Notes under the pieces: model-generated
What the model was told of the DNA's origin: nothing
Database searches by the model: none
The model's input: only the letters and a program-made list of their open reading frames with translations
Translations under genes and position numbers: made by a program
Source: Aurelia coerulea
Taxonomy: Eukaryota; Cnidaria; Scyphozoa; Semaeostomeae; Ulmaridae
DNA: 64,000 bases
Assembly (NCBI GenBank): GCA_039566865.1
Contig: CM076956.1
Span: 15,155,511-15,219,510 of the forward strand
Direction of reading: 5' to 3'
Shown: in pieces, positions 1-12,377 of the stretch
Position numbering within the stretch: position 1 is the stretch's first letter
Layout of the letters: each line of letters opens with the position of its first letter

Positions 1-185
1 TACTAAAACGCGGAACGACCCAAAACCAGCCACAACTGCCAAAAACCATCCAAAACGACCCACAACAACCCACAACTACATCATATAACCACCCACAACG
101 ACCTAAAATTTATAAAATTCAACATCAAATCAGTTATTTAGGGGCGAAAAGCCCCCGAAAGTCAACAGGTGCTTTCTAATATCTC

Positions 186-1353
186 TTAAGGTAACTCTGC
201 TTTCCGCTCTAGTGCACAGCGAGATGCCGTTTCGCAATATCACTCTCCTCAGAAACAGTTAATTTCTCCAATATTATTCGGTCTATCGAAAAGCAGTAAA
301 AAGGATGTTGTTCTGTATGATCTGGGGAATCGAAAGATGTATAACTTGCAATGTTTCCGTCAACTCTGGTTTCGCAAATCCTAGTTCAAATGTTTTTGCT
401 AATTTCAGAAAAGTGGATTTATTTCCAAAACTACTTGAAAAATGTTCGATTTTTTTTCGTTCCATCTTTCGCTAGGTTGTTGATCTACAACTTTGCCAAG
501 TCTGATTGAAAAAGCTAGGCTAGATTTCCTGCAATCGAATTTCGTATTTCTGTTTACTTTTCGACAGAGAAATGGAGAAGCCTTGGTCAACAGATTACCA
601 TGCTATGAAGCACGCTTGCAAAAGCTCGGGCTTGAAATAACTTTCAGAAGTTTTTCCATTGGCAAACAAATGAACGTCATCTTTTGGGAATACCATACGC
701 AGGTCTCAAAAGACATCCTTAGTGTGCTTGTAAAAGTATCATTTGCATCTATTGATTAAAAATTACTGATTTTTACCAGCAACTTCACGAAACCATGCTT
801 TTTTGTGTCTTTCGAGACTTTCGTAAGCATTCACAGATTATCAATTTCTTTTAGAGTCCACAATGAGCATAGATCTTAGATCAAGAACTAATTTTTTTGC
901 AAAAACATTCTACGGGCGTTCAAATCGTTCTGCATGGGCTAAACTCTTGACCAACGCTTTTCCCCTTCGATGTCGAAAAGTAAACAGAAATGTAAAATTC
1001 GTTTGCAGGAAATCTAGCCTAACTTTTTCAATCAGACTTGGCAAAGTTGTAGATCAACAACCTAGCTAGAGATGGAGCGATAAAAAATCGAAACTATTTC
1101 GAGTAGTTTTGGAGGTAAATCCACTTTTCTGAAATCAGCAAAAAGATTTGAGCAAGGATTTGCGAAGCCAGGGTTGACGGAAACATTGCGATTTATACAT
1201 CTTTCAATTGCCCAGATTATACAGAACAACATCCTTTTTGCCGCTTTTCGATAGACCGAATAATATTGGAGAAATTAATTGTTTTCTGAGGAGAGTGGTT
1301 TTGCGAAACCCCATCTCGCTGTGCACTAGAGCGGAAAGCAGAGTTACCTTAAA
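186..1353. repeat. Large palindrome with ~410-bp arms
   Basis: AAGGTAACTCTGCTTTCCGC at 187 recurs inverted ending at 1350; the arms pair over most of 186-605 and 945-1353. Ends lie near TTAA on the left (CTTAAGG). Reading frames on both strands are mirror images and not genes. Probably a non-autonomous foldback transposon. Confidence 0.7.
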
Positions 1354-1630
1354 TTCTTCTTTCGTCGTGGGACTCGTTGTGATCATGAAAGGCCTTCACT
1401 TGTTTTGCTGTTTAACAAAAGCATTGTGTTCAAGCGCGAACTGATTACAGTCCGTCTAAAATTAGATGTCACCTGAGATTTGCGATAACGCAAAATTCTT
1501 TTGCAAACATCTAATTTGAGATGGACGACTTTAATCAGTTCGCGCTTGAACACAATGCTTTCGTCATACATCTAAACAACAGAAGACGTTCTATGATCAC
1601 AACAAGTCCCACGACGAAGGAAGAATTTTA
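1351..1630. repeat. Second palindrome abutting the first
   Basis: AAATTCTTCTTTCGTCGTGG at the left is matched inverted ending near 1630; internal CATTGTGTTCAAGCGCGAAC is also matched inverted. It shares its left border with the right border of the previous palindrome. Confidence 0.65.
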
Positions 1631-1689
1631 GAATGATATAGCATGATATATGCACTTCTGCGTCTTGTTGAAGACCTAAAGTATGTCTT

Positions 1690-2160
1690 GAGGCAGGGTC
1701 CCTGGTCCGCCCTGTTCTTGATGAGAAACTGATTGCTGGTACTATAATGATGGATTTGTCAAAGGCATTTGACTGCTTGCCACCTGACTTATATTAATTG
1801 CAAAATTATATGCATATGGCTTTAGCAATAATGCATTAAAACTACTGTACTATTACCTCCAAGGCAGGACTCAAAGAGTAAAACTCCAAATGTAGTGAAT
1901 GGAGAGATGTAATCAAGGGAGTCCCACAAGGATCCGTCTTAGGACCATCGCTGTTAAATATTTTTCTAAATGATATCTTTCTATTTCTAAACAAAAGTGA
2001 AACATGTAATTATGCTGACGATAACACAATATAGATAAAAGGGCATAACACCATAATCCCAGCTCTTGAATCTGAGAAAAGCACACTAAATTGCTAGTTC
2101 AAAGATAATTGCATGCTTCTCAATGAGGAGAAATGCAAATATATGATTCTCATTTAAGTT
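1690..2160 (+). pseudogene. Decayed LINE reverse transcriptase fragment
   Basis: Across shifting frames: [51 protein letters not shown], and NYADDNTI with the YADD box near 2011-2022, then LNEEKCKYMI. At least two frameshifts and several stops. A 618-bp palindromic element follows at 2183. Confidence 0.75.
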
Positions 2161-2182
2161 TACGAATGCGTTATAGTATGTA

Positions 2183-2800
2183 CCGGGTGACCCAGAAAAA
2201 AGTGACCCAACGCAATCTGTTACAGAAAATTAAGTAAGTGGCCAATTGAAATGCTTCAAACGTTGTTCTGTAACTAAAAGACTAGCCTATGCTATTAGCA
2301 TTTTTCGCAATTTTTTTCGGCACTGTAAATTTCCAAAATTAAGGATTTCGAGGAAAAGAGCATGCCTGAAATCCTCAAAAAGTCGTCAAAAACAGGGGAT
2401 CGATTTGAAGCCATTTCAAAACTTCAAAACAACGAGGAGCGTGTTTCATTTCAACCTGGGAATAGGTAACCCAGTCGGAAGTCTTCAGAGCAAGTTTATA
2501 GTCCCTAGGTACTTGAAAATATTCTCAGGCAGAATGAAACACGCTCCTCGTTGTTTTGAAGATCTGCAATGCCTTCAAATCGATCGCCTGTTTTTTATGA
2601 CTTTTTGAGAATTTCAAGCCTGCCCTTTTCCTCAAAATCCTTAATTCGGGAACTTTCCCGTGCCCAAAAAAATTGCGAAAAATACTCATAATGTAGGCTG
2701 GTCTTTTAGCGACAGAACAACGTTTGAAATATTTCAATCTGCCACTTGCTTTTTTTTCTATAACAGATTGCGTTGGGTCACTTTTTTCTGGGTCACCCGG
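2183..2800. mobile_element. TA-flanked palindromic element, CCGGGTGACCC family
   Basis: Ends CCGGGTGACCCAGAAAAAAG and its exact inverse, TA on both sides, 618 bp. The arms include GAAACACGCTCCTCGTTGTT and its inverse near the middle. Termini share CCGGGTG with the pair at 9929 and 41462, but the body is unrelated. It lies directly after a dead RT fragment. Confidence 0.75.
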
Positions 2801-2832
2801 TATACAGTTTTTTAAAATTGTGTTTTTATCTC

Positions 2833-2992
2833 CAAAGAAATTCGTGAGGATAATGCAAGGATTAAGAAGCCTTTGGTCTTCATTGCTAATTGACTTTAGC
2901 ACTATTGTGAGATAACAAAGGGCCGTCAGCGGTTTGTCAGCAAGAATTCAGGAGAGCTTTAACGCTCAGCTATTTATATGGACTAAATGCCT
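2833..2992. mobile_element. Partial copy of the AGGCATTGAGTCC TTAA-type MITE
   Basis: From CCAAAGAAATTCGTGAGG to ATATGGACTAAATGCCT this matches 51690-51846 closely and is followed by TTAA (2993-2996). The left half is missing. Confidence 0.65.
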
Positions 2993-2996
2993 TTAA

Positions 2997-4780
2997 TAGT
3001 TTGAAAATGAAAGAAACAACTAGCGCTGCCGAGGGGCATTTCACTCCCAAAAGATCTTATACACCTTTGACAAAATCCGCTTGTTCTCAAGAAAAATCCA
3101 TCAAAAATCCCCAAAAATCCTTTTGCTCTGAAAAAATCTCGCACGCTCCTTTCAATGAATGAAATTCCCCTCGAGTGCTGATTGGTGTTAGCCGACTTTT
3201 CACTTCTCTGACTGGATTTTTGAAAATATTACCATTCTAGTGTCGGTTGTTTTCCAACCAGCTCATTTCAAAACTCAAGTGGGTCTAGCACTACGTTCAC
3301 ACGATACCAACACAACTAAGAAAATTGCAAAATGTCATTGTACCGCTACAAATTCAGTTATTTTCAGAAACATCATGTTATGAAACTGAAAAGTACCTCA
3401 TGAAAAAATCATCTTGATTTGCAAAGAAATGATGCAAATATATGAATGTACGCAAACATGATGGAAACATGATCAACATTTTGCTGATGCCAATTCAGCG
3501 CAATTTTCCATAAGGACTCAAGTCTCTAAGGCTATGGTCAAATTTAGCATAAGTTTAGCAATAAGCTTATTTAGCAATAAATTAGCAATAAAAAAAATCT
3601 TCCCTTCACTGGAAAACGAAAATCTTTCTTTTTCATAAATGGTCCCGGAGAAATAGTTAGCAAAATTTTGAAACGCTCAATTTTGCGAAAATGGTTATAA
3701 ACTCTTATCCTACCACAGACCCCCCTGAAAATCCTGGATGCGACAGGCCAGATTCGTGTGTTATGGAACGTAAATCCTTTTCCCATTACAAACCTGGCTT
3801 CGCGTGTGAAACGCATGCTCTTTTGAATTGCCCTCTTAGCTAAGATTGTATGACATTATGGCTCATTGAGACATCATTGTTTACAAATCATCGCTTCTAT
3901 CTACCGCCACACTTACCTTTAACATGCAAATGGTTTTGTATAAGCATAGGAAAGCAGTATGATCTTTGGGCATGAGTGGACTTATCCTGGCTTACCATCC
4001 ACCGTGAATAAGAAATCGAGCTTTGATTCAATTACTCATAATAACACCACCAGTATAAAGATTCCGACGATGTCTTTTTCCGACAGATTTGCTTAAAACT
4101 TACAAGCTAACTTCAAGATCCATTTACAATACAGCTGTACACGTTGTTTTATCATTTTTTAGTTTCCAAACTACAATTTTCACGAATCTGATTTTTGCAC
4201 ACGCAGCCTAAATGTATTTCTTCACATAATATGGCATTGCTTAGGGTAGGGACAGCGCAAAATTTATTATATGAGATGGCCAGTGGAGAAAAAAACTTCT
4301 TGCAAAGAAACCTGCTCGCCCCGTGTCCAGGAGCGCAAATGAAGGGGGTGTGGGGGGTGTGACACCCCCCAATAATTTCATAACTCGGTCCCAATCGCTA
4401 TTTTATAGTGATAAAATCGGTCCCGATCCGGCTCTAAACTTGAACCTGAATTTTTCAGGACGTCGATACTCGAAATGCAAAGACTTCTGTGTTAGCTGTC
4501 TTTTGTTTTTTCGTAGAAACTAAGTTTACAGAAAGAAATCCTCGAGATTCCTTTACTACCGTAGAGAGAATGGCAGGGTATAAGTCGGGTAAGGGATGCC
4601 TTCTGAGCCAAAGATGTTTCTTCAAAAATTTTCTTCGTGCTCCAATTTGTGGGATAACTGTCACAAAACTATCAAAGTTCCCTTGTTACTAATAGCAAGC
4701 ATGTATTGGGAAATGCATTCTAAGCCATAGTAGAGACTGTTTCGTCGAAAATTTTCTTCGTGCTCCGACTTTTAGGATAT
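2997..4780. other. No gene seen
   Basis: AT-rich sequence without supported coding potential. The only structure is a small G/C hairpin at 4346-4370 (GGGGGGTGTGACACCCCCC). Short open frames overlap on both strands around 4450-4690 and lack any motif or splice context. Confidence 0.5.
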
Positions 4781-5055
4781 TTACCGGGTGCGCCAAAACA
4801 ACGGCGGCCGTGTCAAATTATTGCAAAAACCAACTACCTCGTCACCCTTTCCTAAAATAATGTATCTGCCCCATATTCATGAACCAACGATGAATTCACC
4901 ACAGACCATAACAAAATCCGAGAAAAAATCAATCCTTGTCCTTACCAGTCTTTGTTAACGTAAAAATTGACTTTTAAGACGAAGAGATATGACTGATGAA
5001 TCGTTCTTGCAAACAACTGACAAAAATTTCTGTGTCATTTTATACGCACCCTTTC
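4781..5055. mobile_element. Possible degraded CCGGGTGCGCC element
   Basis: Begins TACCGGGTGCGCCAAAACAA; a possible inverted end (TTTTATACGCACCC) is near 5050. The body does not match the other copies and the right boundary is a guess. Confidence 0.3.
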
Positions 5056-5281
5056 AAGCTTTTATCAGCATGCATGTTTTCAATTTTGATCCATAAATGA
5101 ACAATTTTTTAGATTTCAAACTGCATCTTGAGCATATAAATGTTACTGCCCCGTACATGTTTGCTTTATAAAAGCAGTTTTGTACAAGCTCAAAAAAGTA
5201 GGCCCCGGTTCGTTTTGCACAGGCGGCCACGTTATAAAATACATTTTGCACTGTCCCTTACAAGAAACTCAACTCTCACAT

Positions 5282-5760
5282 TAGGGGTAGAAAGATAGCG
5301 CACCACAGCACCAATGGTCCCAGAGAGTTGTTCAGGTAACTAGAAAGCAATTTAAGAAGAATGAAAAGAAGGAGGAAAAGGGATACTGAAATAAAAATGA
5401 GAAAAGGGGAAAATTAATTTTCCAACACAATGTAAACATCCCAAATTTTCTCTTCGCATTTCAAACCTATCCTTTGGAAAATTTGAAGTTGTCCAACCAA
5501 TGATTGACTGTTTCTAGACAAAGGAAGTTTTGAGTCACTGTTCATAACTCAGAAAGTTGTCAGTTGAAAAAGTAACCAAATTTGCGAAAGTATAATTTAT
5601 AATTATGACAAAAAATTCATAATCAATATTCAAAATCTTTTCGATGTATTACATATCATGACCTCTCACAAAGTGGACCTTTTTGGCGCATCTGGTTCTC
5701 GCAGAATTTTTATCCGAGAGTTTTTTTGGTCCCAGAAATTAAAATATTTTTTCCATCCTG
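5282..5760. repeat. Dispersed repeat Q, copy 1
   Basis: Contains CACCAATGGTCCCA, AATGAAAAGAAGGAGGAAAA and CATCTGGTTCTCGCAGAA in the same order as 24893-25800. No coding potential seen. Confidence 0.6.
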
Positions 5761-6049
5761 TCTCACATCGCTAGCTAACAAATTTAACGGGTTTGTGCGA
5801 GAATAAAAGCTTGCAATTGCAGAGAGTAGACTTCTAAAAATAACGCATTCAAATTGAAGTTGCACACGCGTCATGGACGATAGATAGCCAAAGAAACAAT
5901 GCTGTGTCTGGGCGTTTCACTGTTCTAGTTGCAGACAAGCCTATTTTCCATTGCACATTCCCATAAAACTCCAGCGCTGGGAAAGATTATGCAACAATCC
6001 ATCTATTTTAGTCAAGGATAGTAAATTCACTTGTTTCCTATACCATATT

Positions 6050-6152
6050 TTTGCGTGCAGTCTTTCTTTTGTGTAAAATTGAAAAAACGAGAAAATAGAA
6101 AAATTTCTACTTTCCGATTCTATCAATTTTACAAAAAAAGACTGCACGCAAG
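6050..6152. repeat. Hairpin with TGCGTGCAGTC termini
   Basis: TTGCGTGCAGTCTTTCTTTT..AAAATTGA is matched inverted by TCAATTTTACAAAAAAAGAC..GCACGCAAGGCTA. The right end TAGCCTTGCGTGCAGTC resembles the TAGCCTGCG hAT-like ends, suggesting a small relative with a damaged left end. Confidence 0.55.
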
Positions 6153-7393
6153 GCTACATATTACTGGGAAGGCACTTGAATAAAGGATTAAATATCGGGA
6201 AGGCTTCATGTTTTGAAAAGTTCGCAAGGGTACAGGAAGTAAATATCAAGATTGTTAATGTAACTTGCAAGAAACTCGTAAGAAACTCTGAGTACTCAAA
6301 ATTTGATAATTTTAAGAAAATGTCAGTATTGACAAAAATTCTTGGTTTGTTATAAAAAATACTTGTATTTAAGACCGGACCCTTTAACTTTCAAGCATTT
6401 ATTGATTTCACTAAGCTAATTTTACCTGGAAAGTCAAAATAAAAATATACTTACTTAAGGTTACTTGGCTTAGATTGGGCCCTATGACAATCAACCATTC
6501 TCATTGAAGTGGCACAGAAAAGAAACAAGGAAAAACCATGAAATTCTATTACCAAGTATAAACAATCCCTTCAAGTTCAACCATACTAACTACGCTTCAA
6601 CTAGAATACAAATGAAAATTTGACTATGTACAAAAGTTTACAATGATTAACTCGTGAGAGGATAAATCATTATGTGATAAATATTATCGTGAAACGGGGT
6701 GACTTTGATCACTCAGTCCTTTATAACTTTGATTTCTTCAATGTCAAACCAGCCGCTACTTGGGGGACAAGTACCCAAACGAATCTGAGTCCCTTGGTTC
6801 CCTATGTTCTTTGACTTAAATGATGTCGCTTCGGTCAACGGAGACTTGAATTATACTATAATAAATAATACTACTCTGAAAAACTTGACTCTACTCGAGG
6901 CATTCGCCACAAGAACTTGGGGCGGCAATCAGTTCGCAAGACTCGACAAATTCCATCATGATTCTAGCTTTCGTCGACAGTGTAAATTTTACTGTACATA
7001 TGTGTACGACGTATGCCAAAGTATTGTCATCAACTGTGTGCCGAATCGCATTTTCGCTGCATTTTTCCTTTTTCTACGAGGTGATAGGAATTAACCTAGG
7101 CAGGATCATGTTTTCACTGATTAATGATGAGTCCCTGTTGAGCAAAGTTTGCCGCAAGGATACAAAGGACTTAGGTAATCAGTCTAGATATGTTGGCTGA
7201 ATGAAAACTGTCAGTTATTTACTCATAGTTCCCTGTGTCACAGCAAGCATGATCTGCATAGTCTCCATAAGACACATTGCTCATTGTCTATAAGACACAT
7301 TGTCTGTTCAGTTCCTCTCCAATGTAAAATCGTACACACCAATGTTGTTACCTGTACATTGAAAATACCTGAATTTGCAAAGCATGGTTGGAT
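6153..7393. other. 3' flank of the ODAD1-like gene, no other gene seen
   Basis: Contains short duplications such as CATAAGACACATTG (7266 and 7289). It should hold the 3' UTR of the minus-strand gene, but the poly(A) site was not identified. Confidence 0.45.
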
Positions 7394-7507
7394 CTATTTT
7401 CCTCCTTTCTTTTTCTTACTCGATGATTTCTCTTCATTTAGGTTTTCCACACTTTGATGATGAAGGGTGGATGTATGCTTCTTTGGGGCTGCTTCCCTTT
7501 TTGATAT
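7394..7507 (-). CDS. ODAD1/CCDC63: ODAD1-like terminal coding exon 15
   Basis: [20 protein letters not shown] then a tail [10 protein letters not shown] and stop TAG. Acceptor TTCTAG in phase 0. A basic C-terminal tail is reasonable for a microtubule-associated docking protein (inference). No clear AATAAA was found downstream on this strand. Confidence 0.7.
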   Translation of the reverse strand: MSKREAAPKKHTSTLHHQSVENLNEEKSSSKKKKGGK

Positions 7508-10500
7508 CTAGAAAAAAGAACTCTTACTTGTGAACCCTACATAAAGAAGAATCTTGTTTTGAAACAAATATTCCTTTGGAAGTAGGAAATGAAGTAAGTA
7601 CCTGGCTGTGAACATTGCATCAAAACGGCCAGTAGAGATCAAATTTTCCAGCATTTTGAAGCTCCACGGCGAGGAAAATGAAACTCAATTTCGATATCAT
7701 ATTGCATAGGCAATGTGTTGTGAAGATACTGAGCCAGCCCCACTATTCTTTTCATTTGGAGATTTCTTTTTTAGTCATTTTTCAGAGCTTTCAGTTTCGT
7801 CACCCTGAACTGATAACAAAATTGATCAAGGACTTTAGCCCTGCTTTGAAGCATTCTAGGATTGAGCAATTTTACAAAATCGCTTATAACAAGGGAACAA
7901 TTCAACCGATTTAAACCATTTTGTTAAAAACAGTTAGACATTTCGCGAGCGATCATACATTTGCCTTTATGTTTCTTTATTTTCCTTTCTTCTGTTAATT
8001 AAGAATGCTGTATTTTGTATCATTGTTAGCACCTTTCGTATTGGGAACTCGATGACTTTATGTTGTTTCCCGCCGTAAATGGTGCAGTTTGTTGTACAAT
8101 TGTTGGTTTTAGTTGAATATATGTGAAAACAAATAGTAGCAAACTGAAACCTTTTCAAACGTCAGAACCTTTTTCACCCACCAAGTATACTCATAAAATA
8201 GCTTAGACGTTAAAGACGTTAGATGTTAGATGTAGGTGTTTTTAACATCTAAGCTATTTTTTGGTACTTAAATCATTTAATTTATTATATTACTGTTCAA
8301 TTACATAGTACCACACGCAACGAACATATTTTTATTCAAGTATACTCATGCCTCCTCATACAGCCCAATCCCTTTCGCAATTTCGCATGCGTTACAAGTG
8401 AGCTAGCTACCTAGGTTTCAGTATGCATATCGCATGCGACTCGGCTTATTGACATTTGTGGCTTGAATGATCAGCTATAGAAGTACCTTTCTTTCCAATC
8501 GCTGATCGCCTTTTGCAAGGAAAACAACAGATGTCATTCTAACAAAATCTGCTTTTGTTTGAATGGATCCCAGGGGAGGGGGTACTTGACTTTCAATTGT
8601 ACGGGGAGGTGCACTCCAAGAAAAAATTTTTGACCCGGCTTTAGAAATTTTCCCTCGAAATGATAGCCGGCTTTAGAAAAAATCGGCGGGAAGTATACCC
8701 CAAAACGTAAAACTTCGCCGAAAAACGATAAAATAACACTTTTGACAACCGGCTTTAGAAAAATTGCCTTCTTTTTGATACCCGGCGTTAGAAAAAAGAG
8801 GCAAAAACGATACCCGAAAAGGAGTGCACATCGCGTCAGCAAAATATACAAAGTACCCCCCCCCCCCGGGGAATGGATGTTTACATAAAAATCTAAAACA
8901 TACCCCTTTCATGATTCGAGATATAAGCTCTGACTGTGTTAGTGGTCGTGATTCATCTTCACTTCCAATCGACACATCTGATTCATAATCGTCTCCAGTT
9001 GAAGGAAGCGGCAAAGCAATCGTTGATTGAGCCTTATGAGGACCTTTGCCTAGCAATCCAATTGCTTCTAATGCATGAACCTTGTCATCATCCTAAATGT
9101 AAGGGGTAAATATTATTATTTGAACATGGGTAGTGAAAATGGGCCTAAGATCTGCAACCACTGGGACAGCAAAAACGCTGAATTAATACACCTTTTCAAC
9201 TAAGCGGCCTCGTTTTGGAAATTTTCAAAATTTCTCGAAATTGCTTCATATGAAATTTCTGACATCAGATTTAGATTCAACACCTAAATTTTAGTCTGGT
9301 TGCTAATTTTCATAATTCCAGTGTACACAATTTTGATTTTACGACGATAATAAAGTTGAAAATTTATAAGGGATTTGACCGTAAATAACGACTGAGGGTG
9401 TAAAGTTACACCCCGAGCAATTTTCACGGTCAAATCTCTTATAGATTTTCAAACTTATCATCGTCAGAAGATCAAAGTCGCGAACAGTAGGATTGTGAAA
9501 GTTTGCATGTAGACTAAACTTTGGATGCTGAATCCAAATTCGTGGTCAAAAGTTTCGTAGGAAAGGAAGAAATTGTCAAAAATTTCCAAAACGAGGCCGT
9601 TAATTGAAAAGATGTATTAGAAGATTGTACAAAAATGGACCAATTCAAAGACCGATTTCAACCGAGTTGAAACTCAGTACATGTTGAACTCAGGACGAGC
9701 TAAAATTTCTCGTGTAAAGGGCCTCCTAGATTCCATGTTTTGCTATACATGTCGACAGCCACAGTCTGTTCATTCACCTCATGAACAATTTTCAGTGCAT
9801 CATCTGATAAACCATCATTTAGTATGCAGAGGTGCTACCGTATGCCCTTTTTAGATAAAGGAATTTTGGGAATTTCTGAAATAGGCAATGCTCATTTGCG
9901 ATCTGAAAGACAGCACAAAAGGGAGCTACCGGGTGCGCCAAAATAAACTATGCACGTTTGGCAGGCCACAATAAATTGAACACTGGACCGATTTTAAAGA
10001 TTTATGACTTAACATTTAGCAGAAAACTTGAATTAGATTTTAGGACTTTTTGCAAATTTTTCCGTTTTCAGTTTTTAGAGCTAGAAGCGAGTTTCTTAAA
10101 TGTTCGTTTTCGAAAATATTGAAAACGATAAAAAACGTCGATCAAATTTTAAAAGATCCAACACAAATAAACAAAGAGAAAACGTTTTCAGGGGGATTTG
10201 CGGGTTCAGTACGAACTCTCGTACAGCAGATTACAATTGGTCGATTTTTAGATCGCAAATCACCACGAAACAGTTCTCTCTTTGTCCATTCATGTCGATT
10301 CTTAGAAAATTTGATCGATATTTTTGATCGTTTTCGGTGTTTTCGAAAACTAAAATCTTAGGAAACTCGCTTTTAGCTCTAAAAACTGAAAATGAAAAAA
10401 TTTGCGAAAAATCCCAGTATCTAATTCAGGCTTTCTGCTAACGAATAAGTCATAAATTTTCAAATCGGTCCAGTGTACGATTTATTGTGGCCTGCCAAAC

Positions 10501-12340
10501 GTGCATAGTTTATTTTGGCGCACGCGGTATGAGAACAGTGTCTACTGCTGGCATGAAGAACGAGGGAATAATTAGAGCTGTGGTTTATAAACAAAGCTAC
10601 TCAATTTTTCAATCAGGTTGAATGAACAGACAGTAGGTATCGCAAAAAATGATTTAATGTAACAGTTTCAAAGTTTGTGTTAATAAGGTTTGAAGAAATT
10701 TTCAGTGTTTCCCTTGCTTAAAGGGGCTCCGTCGTCCAAATGTAAACAAAACGATGATTTTTGCAGTTTTTTGAAATGTGATATCACACAGGATTTTCAT
10801 ATTTTTTTCACAATGAAAGTTGCTGTTTGGACATTAATCATTGTACTTCACCAAGGAGCAAACCAAATATTCATATCTTCTACGATTTTGGTGGCTTGGG
10901 TGAAGCCACCAAACAAACTGCAGAAAACAATGGATGAACAATGGATAATTGGTGACACGTGGGAGTTTACGGATTTGTTTACTGTTTGACGACGGAGCCC
11001 CTTTAAGGGCAGTCTTTCGCGTATCTGCTCGTGCTTCTGTGAATTTGTAAATTCGGAATAGCGGAAGGCTGGTCTAGGATCAGTCACCATTCAATTTCCT
11101 TTCTTTGTATTGTCCTTATCATCCAATATGATGCGTTGCGTGGAGGACTGCCTTTAAAGTGAATAACCTGAGTCAAAGCATGGGATCTCATAGGTTTATA
11201 AATAGCCTACTACAATCAAGCGAGTGGTGAAAGTAAGCAAAGCCAAAGAAAACAATGCAGTGTTTAGGTTATTATTTGCCCTATTTACAGACGGGCGCTA
11301 TATAGCTCCGGTCATTCACTTTAGACTCCAACTGAATGAGTAAATATTGTTAGGAACACTTTTTAGATAAGCCTGCCAACCATAATTCAATTCTTTCAGT
11401 TTGGCAAACATTGGTCGACAAACGCTTTTGCTTTCAGCAAGCAAGTAATGTCATTGAGCTTTCCTTGAAGCATTTTCGAAGAATTTCTGTTAAATTCTCC
11501 ACGTCAAACAATGTTTTGCAATTGGTCAAACGGCAAACATTGCCTGGGAGGAGAATTTCAAACGTTTTGCAGATGCTCATTTGGCCAGGGGTTAAAATCG
11601 CAAATGAAGTCACAAAGACGTCACAATATTTGTAAAAATTATCAATGAAATTTACGTCGTAGATGATAGAAGATGATTTACTTTTGCGTACCTTTGCTGC
11701 TACAAAAGCTTTCACTTGAAGGAGTTCATTTGTACGTTGTTCGACGATACCCAGGAACTGCAAGAAAAGAAAAATAATTCCTTCAGCATATTACATAATT
11801 TTCATATCAAACAGAGCTATTTCATTATATTACGTACATAAGCTATGCTAGACTGATTACATAATCGTAGTTATCGCTATTGACAGACTGAAAGGCGCTC
11901 AAACTACGATTCATGGACATGCGCATTGACAATCAGGACGAAATTGTTTCCCTCGATTTCATCTCCGGATATGGAAACCATAGCAACACTGTACGAAAAG
12001 CTGAGTGCTCCAGGCAATGGCGGGTGGGCTTAAGTTGCCGGCTCAAGCAATTCAAATTTTCAATGATGTTAGCCCTGAACAAAAAAGCAACAAGTATCCA
12101 GAGGAATGTTTCCTCAATCCACGAAAAAGCAAACCTTTCACTATGAAACAGGAGTTCCTCATTTTGAGGGCCACTTGGAATTTCATGAGCTTTACCACAG
12201 AAATGAGGATTTCCAACTGTTGAGGGTTGCCATGATTACGCCTTAACCTCGTTCAAGAGTGCACAGATAAACCTGTGCCCTTTCCGTCTCAACTTTTTAT
12301 GTGAAAGTCCATAAGTTCCAGTTTGAGCAACAAATCTTGC

Positions 12341-12377
<37 letters not shown>

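Noticed and set aside
3571..3816. 81-residue minus-strand frame
   Set aside because: No motif, no splice context, AT-rich low-complexity C-terminus.
10050..10361. Two overlapping frames of 75-103 residues
   Set aside because: They lie inside the arms of a palindromic element and mirror frames on the other strand.
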